Source: Turritopsis dohrnii (taxonomy: Eukaryota > Cnidaria > Hydrozoa > Anthoathecata > Oceaniidae). From it: DNA of 64,000 bases. Positions 48,560 to 60,500 of this stretch are shown piece by piece. The notes under the pieces were generated by a model that saw only the letters and a program-made list of their open reading frames with translations, was not told where the DNA came from and searched no databases. Made by a program: the position numbers and the translations under genes. Each line of letters begins with the position of its first letter. Position 1 is the first letter of the stretch. The DNA lies in NCBI GenBank assembly GCA_027922465.2, contig BQMF02000040.1:930001-994000 (forward strand). Direction: 5' to 3'.

Positions 48560-48952
48560 TAATATTAAGTGTTCAATACAAAATTAGTCACATAAAAAGT
48601 TAACTAATGGCAATCGTCAATTATGCAATCCAGTGGCAAGACTGGATTGGTTAAGTTGCAGTTCATTCTGATCTGATTATGTTGTCCCGAATGAGAAAAA
48701 AACACAGATGCAATGGACAGACAGTAGATTGTTAATAAATTCTGTTACTTTGTTTTATACCATTGGAAATAGGGATGTGTCAGCTACGATTAAAAGTCGT
48801 CAAAATAGGTTTAGGGGGTTACCTTTGTTAGCTGGTAGGCATTCACCATTAGTAAGTATAGGAAATGGTCTTCAGTTTTGCGCTCACAGTGCTATGTTAC
48901 ATGACAGTCAAATCCAAGCAGTAAAAGAAGACGCGAAAGAAATGATGGCAGG

Positions 48953-49322
48953 ACAGTGTCTAATCTTAAAATTTTATCTGGGTGTCATGTCGGCCCATTG
49001 ACATCATTGGTTTTAAAATTTTTGGTGGCCCGGAAGGAAATTTTAATGGCCCAATATTCAATAACTTTCTACAATTTCATCACGGACACGCTTAGAAATG
49101 CTTACACAATAGAAAAAAAAGAGCTGAAATTACTAAAACAAACATTATAAAACTCCGAATCTCTTGTAAGGGTAATCCTTAAAATCACATTTACAATTTA
49201 TAATACTTTTTTTCACCTGTCCAGTTGGGCTATCACAACACTGGTTTTCAAACATTTTGGTGACCCGAATCAATTTGTGACTGTCTCAGACAGTCGGGCC
49301 ACTGCTAAGATTAGACACTGCA
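48953..49322. mobile_element. ~370-bp MITE with CAGTGTCTAATCTTA ends
   Basis: CAGTGTCTAATCTTA at the left and TAAGATTAGACACTG at the right are exact inverted copies. CAGGA borders the element directly on both sides, a likely 5-bp target duplication. GTGGCCCG-type motifs occur inside in both orientations. Non-coding. Confidence 0.75.
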
Positions 49323-49987
49323 GGATGGTTAGGTGGATGTGTTTTTTATTGACAAATATCTGATTTTGAAACGAAAAACATATTGCAGGAAAATAAAGAA
49401 AAGAAAAATGAGATTGTAATGGTTTGGTTAAGTCAGAATAGTGCTTAGTATGTGGAATTTGAAAGAACAGTATATACAACATAAATACTATATGATTCAT
49501 TCAACTGACATGAGGATTAGTCACAGTGTGAAACAAGCAAACCCAAAAGGAAAAAATGACTTGACGTGTAGGAAAACCATCTAAATTCCCAACCAATATG
49601 TATTTATATACAATGTGTGTTTAAAATAAAATTTATTTATCTATTATTATGAACCAGGATGTAAAAAAACTTCAGCTTATCTTATATACAAAGTATTAGC
49701 TGCTATTACATCCAGCAATAGCAAAAAATTCATAAAACAACCAATTATCCAAGTATAAATCTAACAAACACAAATATGGTTAACTCTCAATAACTCAAAT
49801 ACTTGATTTCTGAAAAACTCCTTGAAAACTACAACTTTGGTAACTCGAATTATTTTCCTAGTCCACTGAAAGTGTTTGAGATTTTCTGGATGATTAGACC
49901 TTAGGAATGTACTAAGTTACTAAAAAATTGTACCTGTTCAAAATTGTTAATAAATATAATTGCATTATGTATTGTATTATAATACAT

Positions 49988-50215
49988 ACTAGTAACCGGC
50001 GTCATAGCCGCAGTACCAAAACTAATTTGGCCCAAATCTTGGGTCACCCCTTCACCCTTATCACGGACCCTAAAAAACGTCAGTTATCCCTATTAGTTCT
50101 TGAGATATTTCCCCAAAAACGTCCTGTTCGATTGGGGATGCAATGCAATGATTCCCGTGATCATAAAAAAACTGGACACATAAAAGGACAATGACCGTAA
50201 ATTAAAACTAAATAT
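49988..50215 (+). repeat. dispersed repeat (CCGGCG type), copy 2
   Basis: Starts ACTAGTAACCGGCGTCATAG and contains AAAAAACGTCAGTTATCCCT and GTTCGATTGGGG, closely matching the copy at 21853-22338. It lacks the ACAAACAAACA tail, so it is truncated. Confidence 0.6.
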
Positions 50216-50264
50216 ATCACTCTCTAAAATAAAAGTGTGACACACAAATGCGAATTAGTATAAT

Positions 50265-50630
50265 AAGATTTCAAAACTTTATTTCATGTAGAACTACTAG
50301 TTTCAAGCGTACTATCATCAGCTACAAATGATCTAATATTTGCGATGGAAAATATTTTGGTTCAACCAACCGGATAATGTAGAGAAACAAGAATTTTATG
50401 GTTTTATGAACAAATTTATACAGTGTGTATCAAAATGTCTTATCCACCAACTTTCAAGGCGTATATCTCATTACATGTCTGATAAAATATTGTGAATTTT
50501 ATATCACAAGAAAGAGCTTTTCATGCTCTATCCATAAATATAAAATGTTTGCCAAAATATTTGTTTTTCGAAAAGATATGGAAGAAAAACTCAACGATTT
50601 GGTTCATTAAATTCTTAAAAGTCAATTACC
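50265..50630. repeat. left inverted arm flanking the LINE
   Basis: Two blocks (about 50270-50332 and 50405-50630) are inverted copies of about 55543-55607 and 55213-55415. Shared landmarks are GTAGAACTACTAGTTTCAAG on this side with its inverse at 55573, and ATTTTATATCACAAGAAAGA with its inverse at 55329. Confidence 0.85.
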
Positions 50631-51049
50631 GTATTTCCTCAAATAAATCTTTAAATTTTCGAGATTTTAGGTGCGGCGCTTATCAGAGGGCGGCGCTCTT
50701 TTCAAATTATTGATTCCAACTTTATAAAGTCCTGAGAAATCAAGGAAACAACCCATGAAATTGAAAACTATACTTTTGATTTTTAGACATATTTTCTTCT
50801 TATTAAAAGAATATACTTATAATATTTCAATATCTTCGTCGCTAGCGCTCTCAAGATTATCATCGATCAAGTGAAAGGGCTGGCAGGTGTCTTCCACGTC
50901 TGATTCTGAAATCTCAAAAGGGTTTTGAGCGACGATACCTCTTCTTCGACTTGTTTCAACGACTCTTTTTCATTTTTTCCCAAAAAGCACTGCTTTGAGA
51001 GGTGCAGCGCTTATCAGAGGGCGGCGCTAGATGGAGGAAATACGGTAAC
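50628..51049. mobile_element. MITE with TTACCGTATTTCCTC ends
   Basis: TTACCGTATTTCCTC at the left and GAGGAAATACGGTAA at the right are exact inverses about 420 bp apart; GGCGCTTATCAGAGGGCGGC-like sequence occurs near both ends. It sits exactly at the inner edge of the left arm. Confidence 0.8.
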
Positions 51050-51225
51050 TCAATTTACAATAAATGCCATTTGTAAACACAATAAAAAAATTAAAAATCA
51101 TCACACAGTAAAAAATTTTTATTTGAAATTTTTTGATCAGTTGTTATGGGAAATTAATACGCAAAGGTATACTTAAAATTTTCTAAAGGTTTCATCAGCA
51201 CAACAAAAGAAAATTACACCATGTA

Positions 51226-54200
51226 ATGGCGGCGATAAGAGCGGTCACGTTGAAAGTGTTGTTGAAAGTGTTGTTTACAATTTTTATTTCATTGTGTATT
51301 AAAAAGCCATTGTTTACGAACGCAAATTCATGTTGTTACAGTTTACATGGAGAAGATGTTACTGATCTTGATAATTTGCACTTTACAAGTTCATTTTGGG
51401 AGTATTATCGTGAGAAAGGTATATCGTTAAATCCAAAGTTATCCCTACGAATTTTGCTCATACTTTCCGGTGATGTTGAACTCTGTCCCGGTCCAAGATG
51501 TCGTTGTACCAAGTGTGACAAATGTTTTAGAAGAAACATTGAGCAAAGATACTGTATGGTTTGCAACAAAATTTATCACGAAAAATGCTTGACCTCTGTA
51601 GATGGTGATTTATCATGCGACACTTGTTTACAAAACAAAAACGAAAATATTGATCCAACTGCGCAAGGACTTCCTGAACTAATTTACTTATGCAAGTTAC
51701 CAGGGCTTAAAATTGTTCACCAAAACATAAGAGGATTATTCGGCAAAAAGGACGAAATTCAGAATATTTTATTTAATCACAACATTGATATTTTTGGTGT
51801 CACAGAACTTTTTCTTACCGAAGACATTCCATCGGATTTTGTGAAAATTCCGGGGTACACGTTTCTCCGCAAAAACCGCACAACCGGTATTGGAGGTGGA
51901 GCGGGTATGTATATTAAAGATGGTATCCCGTTCCAAAGACGTATTGATCTTGAACAAGGGTCCTGTGAGGCAATATGGATTGAAGTTTGCTTTCCACATA
52001 CAAAATCATTCCTCGTTGGAATTATGTACAGACCCCCTGATTCATCGAAGCATCTTGCGAAAAACTTTAACGACATATTATCAAATTGTCTATCTACTAT
52101 TGATTCAGAAAACAAAGAAGTTGTCATCCTGGGAGACTTAAATTGTAACTATTTAGTTAAAAACGATCACAAGGTCATAAAAGAAATTTTTACTGACAAC
52201 GGTTACAAGCAAATGATTAATAATCCGACACGCATAGCCGATACAACAAAAACGTTAATCGATGTTATTCAAACAACCCATCCACTCAATATAAGAAAAT
52301 CTGTTGTTATCCCAACCGGTCTGAGTGACCATGATATGATCGGATGTGTAAGAAAAATGTACAAGTCAAAACAGAATTCAAAAACCATAACATGTAGAAA
52401 CTATGCCAAGTATGATCCAGAAAAAGTTAATAAAGATCTCTCAAACCATGATTGGAGCAATGTTTATGACTCATCGGATGCTAATACTGCCTGGCAATAT
52501 ATGAAAGATGTGCTCACCAAAACCATTGAACATCACGCACCACTCATTACTAAGCGAGTAAAAGATAAACCAGCTGCGTGGTTAACTAGTGATCTGAAGA
52601 AAGAAATGAACGCTCGTGATCAATTGATGCGTAAAGCAAGAAAATCTGGTTGTGAGGTTGACAAATCAAATTATAATCAGAAAAGAAATTATGTCAAAAA
52701 TGCAATCATTCGTGCGAAAAGAGCTCACTGTACTAGTATTTTAAAAGAAAATGCGTCTAAACCTGATAAATTCTGGAAATCTGTAAAAGATGTCTTTCCC
52801 ACGAAATCTAAGGGACACCTACAACAGTCTTCGTTCATCATTGATGGCAAGAAAACAACAGATAAAAGTGTCATAGTTAATGGTTTCTGTAAATTTCTGT
52901 CAACGGTTGCCAAAACCTTGAAGTCAGCTGCATTTCCTCTGACTGACTTTGTCTGGGGGCATAAACCATCACCCTCGATCACTGGTCCGAATGAATCCTT
53001 TAATTTCTCGACTGTTCAATCGAGAGAGGTACTGTCACACTTACGAAAGCTGAAACGAAATAAAGCTGTTGGAATCGACAACCTTCCACCTGGTTTCCTG
53101 AAAGACGTTGCGATTTCTATAGTATCTCCATTGACTCACATATTCAACCTATCACTTCAGACAGGCGTAGTTCCAAATGATTTTAAAGTTGCAAAAGTCA
53201 TCCCTTTATATAAATCAGGCACTAGTGATAATTTCGACAATTATAGACCAATCAGTGTATTACCCATAATTTCAAAAATACTTGAGAAATGTGTACATAC
53301 ACAAGTTATGGAATATCTCGAGAAAAATAAATTACTTTCCATGCACCAGTTTGGTTTTCGAAAGCATCGGTCCACAGAACTTGCAGCTACTGTTTTTACT
53401 GATCATATTCGGAAAGGAATGGATGCCGGCAAGTATACGGGAGCAATTTATATCGACCTCACCAAGGCTTTTGATACTATTAGTCATGCAACCATCCTGA
53501 ACAAATTACCAGAGTTTGGTATTACTGGCACTTCCTACGAATGGTTCACTAGCTACCTCTTTTGTCGACACCAAAAAGTAACGTTGAACAACGTTCTTTC
53601 CGATTCAGAACCGGTGTATTGCGGTGTACCACAAGGTTCTATTTTAGGACCTCTTCTGTTCCTGCTACATTTCAACGATTCTTCTAATTGTATTGTCCAC
53701 TGTGAAATTGTCGAGTATGCTGACGATACAGTACTTTTTATCTCGCACCAAAATATTCAGACAATTGAGCAACTTCTTAACGAAGACCTTTCGAACATAT
53801 GTACATGGTTAGAGGAGAACGAGCTCATAATTAACCCCAAGCGAGGAAAAACAGAATTCATGGTTTTTGGAACAGGTAAACGACTACATCGCGTGACGGA
53901 TCAACCTATGAACATTAAATACCGCTACACTGAAATCAACTATACAACAACATACAAGTATCTTGGTTTACAACTCAGTAGTACGTTGAATCTGTCTGAT
54001 CATATCACTATGTCCCTGAAGAAAGCTTCAGGTCGTGTAAGATTACTGAGAAGAATAAGATCTTTCATTGATTCTCATTCCGCTGCTTTAATCTACAACT
54101 CGATGATTGTACCTCTACTAACATATTGTCCACTTGTGACTTCATGCATGAGCAATACTCTTCAATTAAATATGTCGAATTTGGAATTGAGGGCACTTCG

Positions 54201-54516
54201 TATAATTTCAGCTGATAGATCGGTACAAATTCCTAAAATATCAAATGTTCTCCGAAAACGATGCTGCACATACGTGTTCAAATGCCTTCATGATGATGTT
54301 TGTGAACATTTCACTGATTATTTCAAAGTTGTTTCCGGTAGAATCGGAACACGTAATAATGGTATATCTGTCAACCTTCCAAGAGTGAAATTGGAAGTGG
54401 CGAAAAAAGGTTTTTACTTTATGGGTGGAAAATATTTTAATGAATTACCATGCAATATACGCAGCTCTGATACTGTGTCCATTTTCAAGAAAAGGCTTAA
54501 CGAATTTTTAGTTTGA
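51226..54516 (+). CDS. LINE ORF: PHD finger, APE endonuclease, reverse transcriptase
   Basis: An intact 1,096-residue ORF of a non-LTR retrotransposon. Residues about 90-140 form a Cys/His cluster (CTKCDKCF, then YCMVCNKIYHEKC, then CDTC) like a PHD finger. Residues about 160-380 are an APE-type endonuclease (HQNIRGL, GVTELFLTE, YRPPDSS, ILGDLNCN, LSDHDMIG). Then reverse transcriptase: KVIPLYKSG, NYRPISVLPIISKILEK, GFRKHRSTE, VPQGSILGPLLF and the catalytic YADDTVLFI. The C-terminus carries the usual LINE tail domain. It would copy RNA by target-primed reverse transcription. No stop or frameshift is present, so the copy may be recent or still active. The CR1/L2/jockey group is likely. A (TAA)n tail ends it near 55191. 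Confidence 0.95.
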   Translation: MAAIRAVTLKVLLKVLFTIFISLCIKKPLFTNANSCCYSLHGEDVTDLDNLHFTSSFWEYYREKGISLNPKLSLRILLILSGDVELCPGPRCRCTKCDKCFRRNIEQRYCMVCNKIYHEKCLTSVDGDLSCDTCLQNKNENIDPTAQGLPELIYLCKLPGLKIVHQNIRGLFGKKDEIQNILFNHNIDIFGVTELFLTEDIPSDFVKIPGYTFLRKNRTTGIGGGAGMYIKDGIPFQRRIDLEQGSCEAIWIEVCFPHTKSFLVGIMYRPPDSSKHLAKNFNDILSNCLSTIDSENKEVVILGDLNCNYLVKNDHKVIKEIFTDNGYKQMINNPTRIADTTKTLIDVIQTTHPLNIRKSVVIPTGLSDHDMIGCVRKMYKSKQNSKTITCRNYAKYDPEKVNKDLSNHDWSNVYDSSDANTAWQYMKDVLTKTIEHHAPLITKRVKDKPAAWLTSDLKKEMNARDQLMRKARKSGCEVDKSNYNQKRNYVKNAIIRAKRAHCTSILKENASKPDKFWKSVKDVFPTKSKGHLQQSSFIIDGKKTTDKSVIVNGFCKFLSTVAKTLKSAAFPLTDFVWGHKPSPSITGPNESFNFSTVQSREVLSHLRKLKRNKAVGIDNLPPGFLKDVAISIVSPLTHIFNLSLQTGVVPNDFKVAKVIPLYKSGTSDNFDNYRPISVLPIISKILEKCVHTQVMEYLEKNKLLSMHQFGFRKHRSTELAATVFTDHIRKGMDAGKYTGAIYIDLTKAFDTISHATILNKLPEFGITGTSYEWFTSYLFCRHQKVTLNNVLSDSEPVYCGVPQGSILGPLLFLLHFNDSSNCIVHCEIVEYADDTVLFISHQNIQTIEQLLNEDLSNICTWLEENELIINPKRGKTEFMVFGTGKRLHRVTDQPMNIKYRYTEINYTTTYKYLGLQLSSTLNLSDHITMSLKKASGRVRLLRRIRSFIDSHSAALIYNSMIVPLLTYCPLVTSCMSNTLQLNMSNLELRALRIISADRSVQIPKISNVLRKRCCTYVFKCLHDDVCEHFTDYFKVVSGRIGTRNNGISVNLPRVKLEVAKKGFYFMGGKYFNELPCNIRSSDTVSIFKKRLNEFLV

Positions 54517-55151
54517 ATTTAAATCTTTAATATTAATTTTTATTTATCTACCCGATATTAATGTGTTCATAATGTGCCTATCCACGGAGTGTTCTTTGTG
54601 TTCCTACCTGTCCTTTTCCATCCATTCCTTTTCTGATGTCTCTATAGTGGTCTCCTTCTGATTTGAATAGTGTATTTTATTATACGAATTTTTATTTTAA
54701 TATTTTATGCATTATATTATTTTATACAATTATCACCCTCGTTCCCAGAGCCTTTTATCATCATAAGCCGAACGGCCCTGGGAACGAGGTTGAAGGTATA
54801 TAACTAATTTTGACCAATTGAGTTGACATATCTTTTGCATATTCCTTTCTCTGATATTTTGATGCATTTTATCAGTCATGACCTTTCCTAGTTTTATGAG
54901 TTTTGTTTGTTCTTCGTCCTACTTCACTGGTTTTACTGCAAGAGGAATTCTGAGGCATTTCCTTTTTTCTTTTCAATTTTGCCTTTAAAAGACTTGTTCT
55001 GTATATATGTATTTTTAGAATTTTTTACCAATTTTACTGACAATCTTACTAACATTATTTCACTTTATTTTATAAACAGGACTCTATTGACAACAGTATT
55101 TTCATTTTTTAAATGTTTATAACTGACGGATCATCCTGTATAAAAATTCGC

Positions 55152-55191
<40 letters not shown>
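54517..55191 (+). mobile_element. LINE 3' UTR and (TAA)n tail
   Basis: Non-coding sequence from the ORF stop to a run of about 13 TAA/AAT units at 55152-55191. At 54734-54792 it carries a small inverted repeat with ACCCTCGTTCCCAGAG and CTCTGGGAACGAGG-like ends, related to the MITE at 30.03 kb. Confidence 0.75.
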
Positions 55192-55193
<2 letters not shown>

Positions 55194-55198
55194 TCCAT

Positions 55199-55610
55199 TA
55201 GCATGTCAGTTAATTGACTTTTAAGAATTTAATGAACCAAATCGTTGAGTTTTTCTTCAATATCTTTTCGAAGAACAAATATTTTGGCAAACATTTCATA
55301 TTAATAAATAGAGCTTGAAAAGCACTTTCTTGTGATATAAAATTCACAATACAGGCATGTAATGAAATATACGCCTTTAAAGTTGGTGGATAAGACATTT
55401 TGATACACACTGTATTAGCTAATTACAAGTCAAAAGACTAATCAAACACTCTAGAGAATTGACTTTTTATGTTTCATTTATACAATTATATTTTTTACGA
55501 CTTTTTGTTTTGATAGTCTGATAAATTGTGATTTTTTTTCAAATTAGATCATTTGTAGCTGATGATAGTATGCTTGAAACTAGTAGTTCTACATGAAAAA
55601 GTTTTGAAAT
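55199..55610. repeat. right inverted arm flanking the LINE
   Basis: Inverse of the left arm in two blocks; about 125 bp between them (55417-55543) do not match the left arm's shorter middle. It begins a few bases after the LINE tail. Confidence 0.85.
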
Positions 55611-55619
55611 ATGTATTAT

Positions 55620-57572
55620 AATTTTCCCCCTTCGGGTTGAGCACTTGATTGATGATTTCAAACAAACTTCAACATATTGATATATTTGTATTATTTTACC
55701 AGTAGCTCTATATAGTTTATATATATTCACAAAAAGGCTTATGTCATTAGCAACGAGGGAGTCATTAGCTTGTTATAAAATTTCAAAATAGTTTAAGGAC
55801 CTAGTGACCTTTGAAATAAGATGAAGTAGTGGGGCAAAAAGTGGTATAAAAGCACAATGAAAAAATGAGATTTAGCTATCTATGAAATTCATTATATATA
55901 TTATATTTTGTCTGTATAAACAATTTTATTCTACTAGCTATCGATTAACGATTAGCTATACTCACTTTACTTTCGTACTAAATGTTAATATGGTATAGAC
56001 ATTAGGTTCTTAACTGTTTTAAAGATATTTAACCAAAAGAAACTGTAGCATGTTTTTTCGAATTTTCGAATCTATCCCGCCATTTTCTTTGTTTTGATAT
56101 TTGTAACCTCGTATAGGTGGAATTTTAAGGACTCGATGATATAGAAGCCCCCAGCAGCACTGTCGCTGAGGTCTTCCTGCCATCCCTCTGTCGCGCCCTG
56201 ACAGTTATTTTTTTAGATAATACATATTCTTTGATTCTCAAAGAGATAGTTAACACGATTATTTCGCGTTAATTACATCTAAAAATGTAATGGCCAAAAT
56301 AATATGCAAAAAAAGGCATGACATGAAATTATTGCATGGAGCGATTTATGAAAAAGATTTGTTCCTACCTGCGAATACTTTAAAAGGGCAGAAACTTTCG
56401 CGTCTTTGACCCTTTTTCGCGAAAGTTTATGCCTTTGGAAATTTCAAAACAGCAAAACTCGAAAAAAATTTTCACGTGAAATCATAGATAATTTCAAAAA
56501 CGCAAAAGTTTTTTTTCACGCGCAAAGTAATACATTTGGAAAAACAAATATTATTTGACGTGAAAAAGACGCAAAAATGAATTCCTTTTTTGTCTCCACA
56601 ATAGACATTTTCCAATTGCATTGCCTTTGTTATAATCTTTTAATGAATTTATGATTTAATTACTAAGATCATTTTTAAGATTAATTTGAATAATAGAAGC
56701 GAGGAAATAATTAATAACTTTTTTATGTTCTCGCTGTAAACAACGAAATAGCACTCAAACACCAAAGCACATAGTAACATATAGTATAGTAACAGAAAAA
56801 CATTCCAGTTTTGGCATCAGACATTTCGTCCACCCTTACGTTAAGTTACGCATTCTGAAGTAATTCTGTAATATTTTTGTCCACCACACCGCCACCCTAT
56901 ATTTTGCTTTTATTAGGTTCGGACAGTACCTAGAAGAATTAAATAAGAAAACAACTAATATATTTTCTTAATTTAGAATATATTTTTATCATATAACAAG
57001 TTTCCAAAAATTAAAGTTCATTGATTGCGCTGATACTGCTTCCCCATCTCCTAATTTCGCGCAGGATTTTGATTGACGGTGACAAAGAATTAAGTCGAGT
57101 TAGGTGGGTGTCGAGATAGCGAAAGGTCGAGTTAGCGGGGGCAACTGTACATGGGTTAATCTGCATGGGTTAATTCACGATAGCAATTAAAATCTAACAT
57201 GTCGGACTTTAAACATATATCTGTTGTAAATTCAAAACCAAGGTGATTTTTTGTTTCTGGCGGAGGTTAACTTTTCCTCAATCAATCGCTTTTTTGAGGA
57301 AGTTGTGGAAAAAGCTCCTCACCGAAGGAATGAATTGTGTAGTTAATAGGTCTTTTCGTAATCAGAAACAGTTTTAATTTTTCATTCCGTTGGTTGAAAC
57401 GTGCTATGTTTTTAAAATCAGATATAAGGAGTAGAGGAAGAGGGGGTTAGGGGTTAGGGTTTTATCAATTGCAGCTGAGTTTGTGTTTCATTCAGTCTTC
57501 TTTTTTTAAAAGGATATCAAAAATGGCAGATTAATTGTAGTAGGCGTCTCGGATTTTGAATATCAGAAAATA
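55620..57572. other. intergenic, CERT upstream region
   Basis: No gene seen. A TTTTCGCG-rich segment with several short inverted motifs lies at 56380-56590, resembling the element at 15.4-16.0 kb. The CERT 5' UTR and promoter should lie in the right part; no clear promoter motif can be named. Confidence 0.45.
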
Positions 57573-60500
57573 ATGAGTGCTTCTCTTCAATCTGACTTCT
57601 TAGGGAGTTTTTCTGATGAAGAAAATGATATATTTGAGGGAGAAGCACCTGGTTCACCAGTGAACGAGATTTCATTAGAAGGAACCTTATCAAAATGGAC
57701 AAATTATTTACATGGTTGGCAAAGTCGATATCTGGTATTAAGAGATGGAACTTTATCTTACTACAAAACGGAATATGACACAGGATACGGTTGTCGTGGC
57801 TCTGTTAGTGTTGCCAAAGCGGTTGTTGAGGTACAGTTTGATCTCATCTATGCATTTCCATGTAGAGTGTAGCTATATGAACAGATGATATGAGTCCTCC
57901 TTTTATATAGTATATCAATCATTGCCTTGTTTACTGATATTAAAAGATTTTCTTTTCTTTAAAATAAGCAGTGCTATGTCAATAAAACATTCTTATTTGT
58001 TTGATTTTATTATTCTATGATTAATTCATTCATTGTTGGGTTATTAAGCACTCATCATGCTTTTTGATAAGCAAGCCCACTTCAAAAATTTATACTCTAA
58101 GAGCTAAAACTTTATCAGTTTTCCTCTTTCAAAGTTTACAATGAGACCTGCACTTAGCATTGTGATTGTTTATTATATTGTTTTCTTATTTCTTATATTT
58201 TTCTGTAACTCGTCAAACAGGGTAAATAGTAGATATATATCGTAGGAAATGAGAAATAAAATTATATAAACAAAAATGCCTAAATTTAATGTCTTTTAAG
58301 GTACATGAATTTGACAACTGCCGTTTTGATGTAAATGTTAGTGACTGCGTTTATTATCTACGTGCCAATGACTCAGATGAAAGACAGAAATGGGTTGATG
58401 TGCTTGATGCTGCCAAGGTATATCTTTATCCAATATGTTGTTGTTAAAATGTACTTAAACCAATAGGATGTTAATAACAACGGTTACACTAAGATAATGT
58501 TGTAATGGATAATTATACATACCTATTTGCATTCTGTAAACATGTTTGGGAATTCTCTTTAGCAAGCAGAATCAGGATATGGATCTGAGCCACATTTACC
58601 AAAAGCAGTTTCAAGTTTATCCCTTACATCTCAGCCCAGCCTTCACTCTACTTCATCTTTTCAGGCAAGTTATATTAGCCTTGTCAATAATACCTATATA
58701 TTATAATTTTTTTTGTTATATATATATAATTGGAATTTATAGTAAACAAAAACATGACATTTAATTTGTATGTAGAAGACTGCTGGTCTACGAGAAAAAC
58801 TCCTTGAAATGGAGACATTCCGTGATATCCTTTGTCATCAAATGGACACTTTACAATCCTATTTTGATACTTGTGCCGAGAAAAATACTGGTCTAGATTT
58901 CCATTCAAGCATGGACATGCGTGAAGATAATGAGGAAGGTAAATAAGTAATGTTAATATTCTAAAAAAGCACAGTAAACAAGTATATAGTGAATAAATAC
59001 AGTCAGGCAGAACCAACTGCCTCAAAACATGGAAACACAACTGTTTTTATTGGTTGTTTATCTGAACATTCCTTGAAACTGATATAGCTTAGATGTAAGG
59101 AAGTTGTTTGTCATAGAATACGTTTACAAACCGGCGTTTGAGATTTCAATATGGGTAGAAATATCATACCTACTTTACTTACCTACTTAGTATGATAAAT
59201 TATTTTTGATATCCAATTACAAACATGAAAATTTTTTAGATATTCCAAGTGAAGACTTAGCAGCTACCCCTACACCATCCAATACTTACATGAAGCAAAA
59301 CTTATCCAAAAATGGAATTGACTTTCGCGGTGAGGCCATAACTTTTAAAGCAACAACAGCTGGTGTTATTCAAGTTTTGTCACATTGTATCGAACTCATG
59401 AATAAAAGAGAAGAGCAATGGAAAAGGAAATTGGAGCGGGTATTCATATTTGTTTTGATTTCTGTCCTTTTTTTATTTTCTCAACCTAATCAGTGAGGCT
59501 TGTAGGGCTTATATTCTTATAGCTTAATTTTACTTTTGTATTTCATTAAGGAACGAGAGAAGCACAAAAAATTGAGTGAACGTATTTCTGAACTAAAAGG
59601 AGTAAATGAGCACAGTAGTACTGATCCTTTTCTTGGCGGTCCAGATTTTATGGTAAGAATAATATTTTATGAACATTTTTCTGCCAATAGGCCTAATTAA
59701 TTTGTTTTAAAAAGTTATGATATTGGTATAACAAGTAGCATTTTTAAGTCAGGAAAGTTATCTATGTTCTTTATAGCCTGCTTGAAAATGAAAGTTTCAA
59801 AGTTTATGTTTTTATTATTATTTTTTTGAATCACAATTTTTCGTAATTTCTAGGAAGGTCCACACAGTAAACTAAATGAAGAACTATTTTATGATGCAGT
59901 TGATACAGCCTTGGATGAAGAAGATGACAATGATGAAAGCATGGTATCCATTTTCAAACTACAAAATTTTACGTTGTTTATAAACACAGTTTCGCACTCA
60001 GTATTAATTCAGTATAAATGCTCGCTTCAATTAGGATAACATCGACAAAGAAAATATCCCCCCACCTAAACCGACCTCAGAAATAATGAGTACTCCAAAA
60101 CATAGGCTATCAAAAGAGGTAAAGTTTTATTACTTTTTTACTGAGGACTTCTTGCTTCTTTTCTCCAGCTTGTTTTATCTATCTTGTGGATAAAAACAAT
60201 GGTGTTGAAACAAAACCTTTTTCATTTACTTTGTCGCTCATACCTACAGGTGGAGACAAAGGTCAAGGAACACTTACAGCTTATAAAAGAACGAGTTGAT
60301 CAGGAAAATTCAGACTGGTATAATGTCCATGAAGAGGGAGATCTGATGGTGAGTTCTTCAAGTTTTTGGCAATAATCACTAGATTGTGATTGAAGTATCT
60401 GTTTGTGAAAGCTTTTTTCATTTTTTATCATCGGTTTTGTAAACGTTCGTATATAGGTCTTTGCGTTGTTTGTTTCAATTAAGCTTACTCTTTTTGATTG

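Noticed and set aside
57430..57460. TTAGGG-like motif (GGGGTTAGGGGTTAGGG)
   Set aside because: Only two or three units; too short to be an interstitial telomere array.
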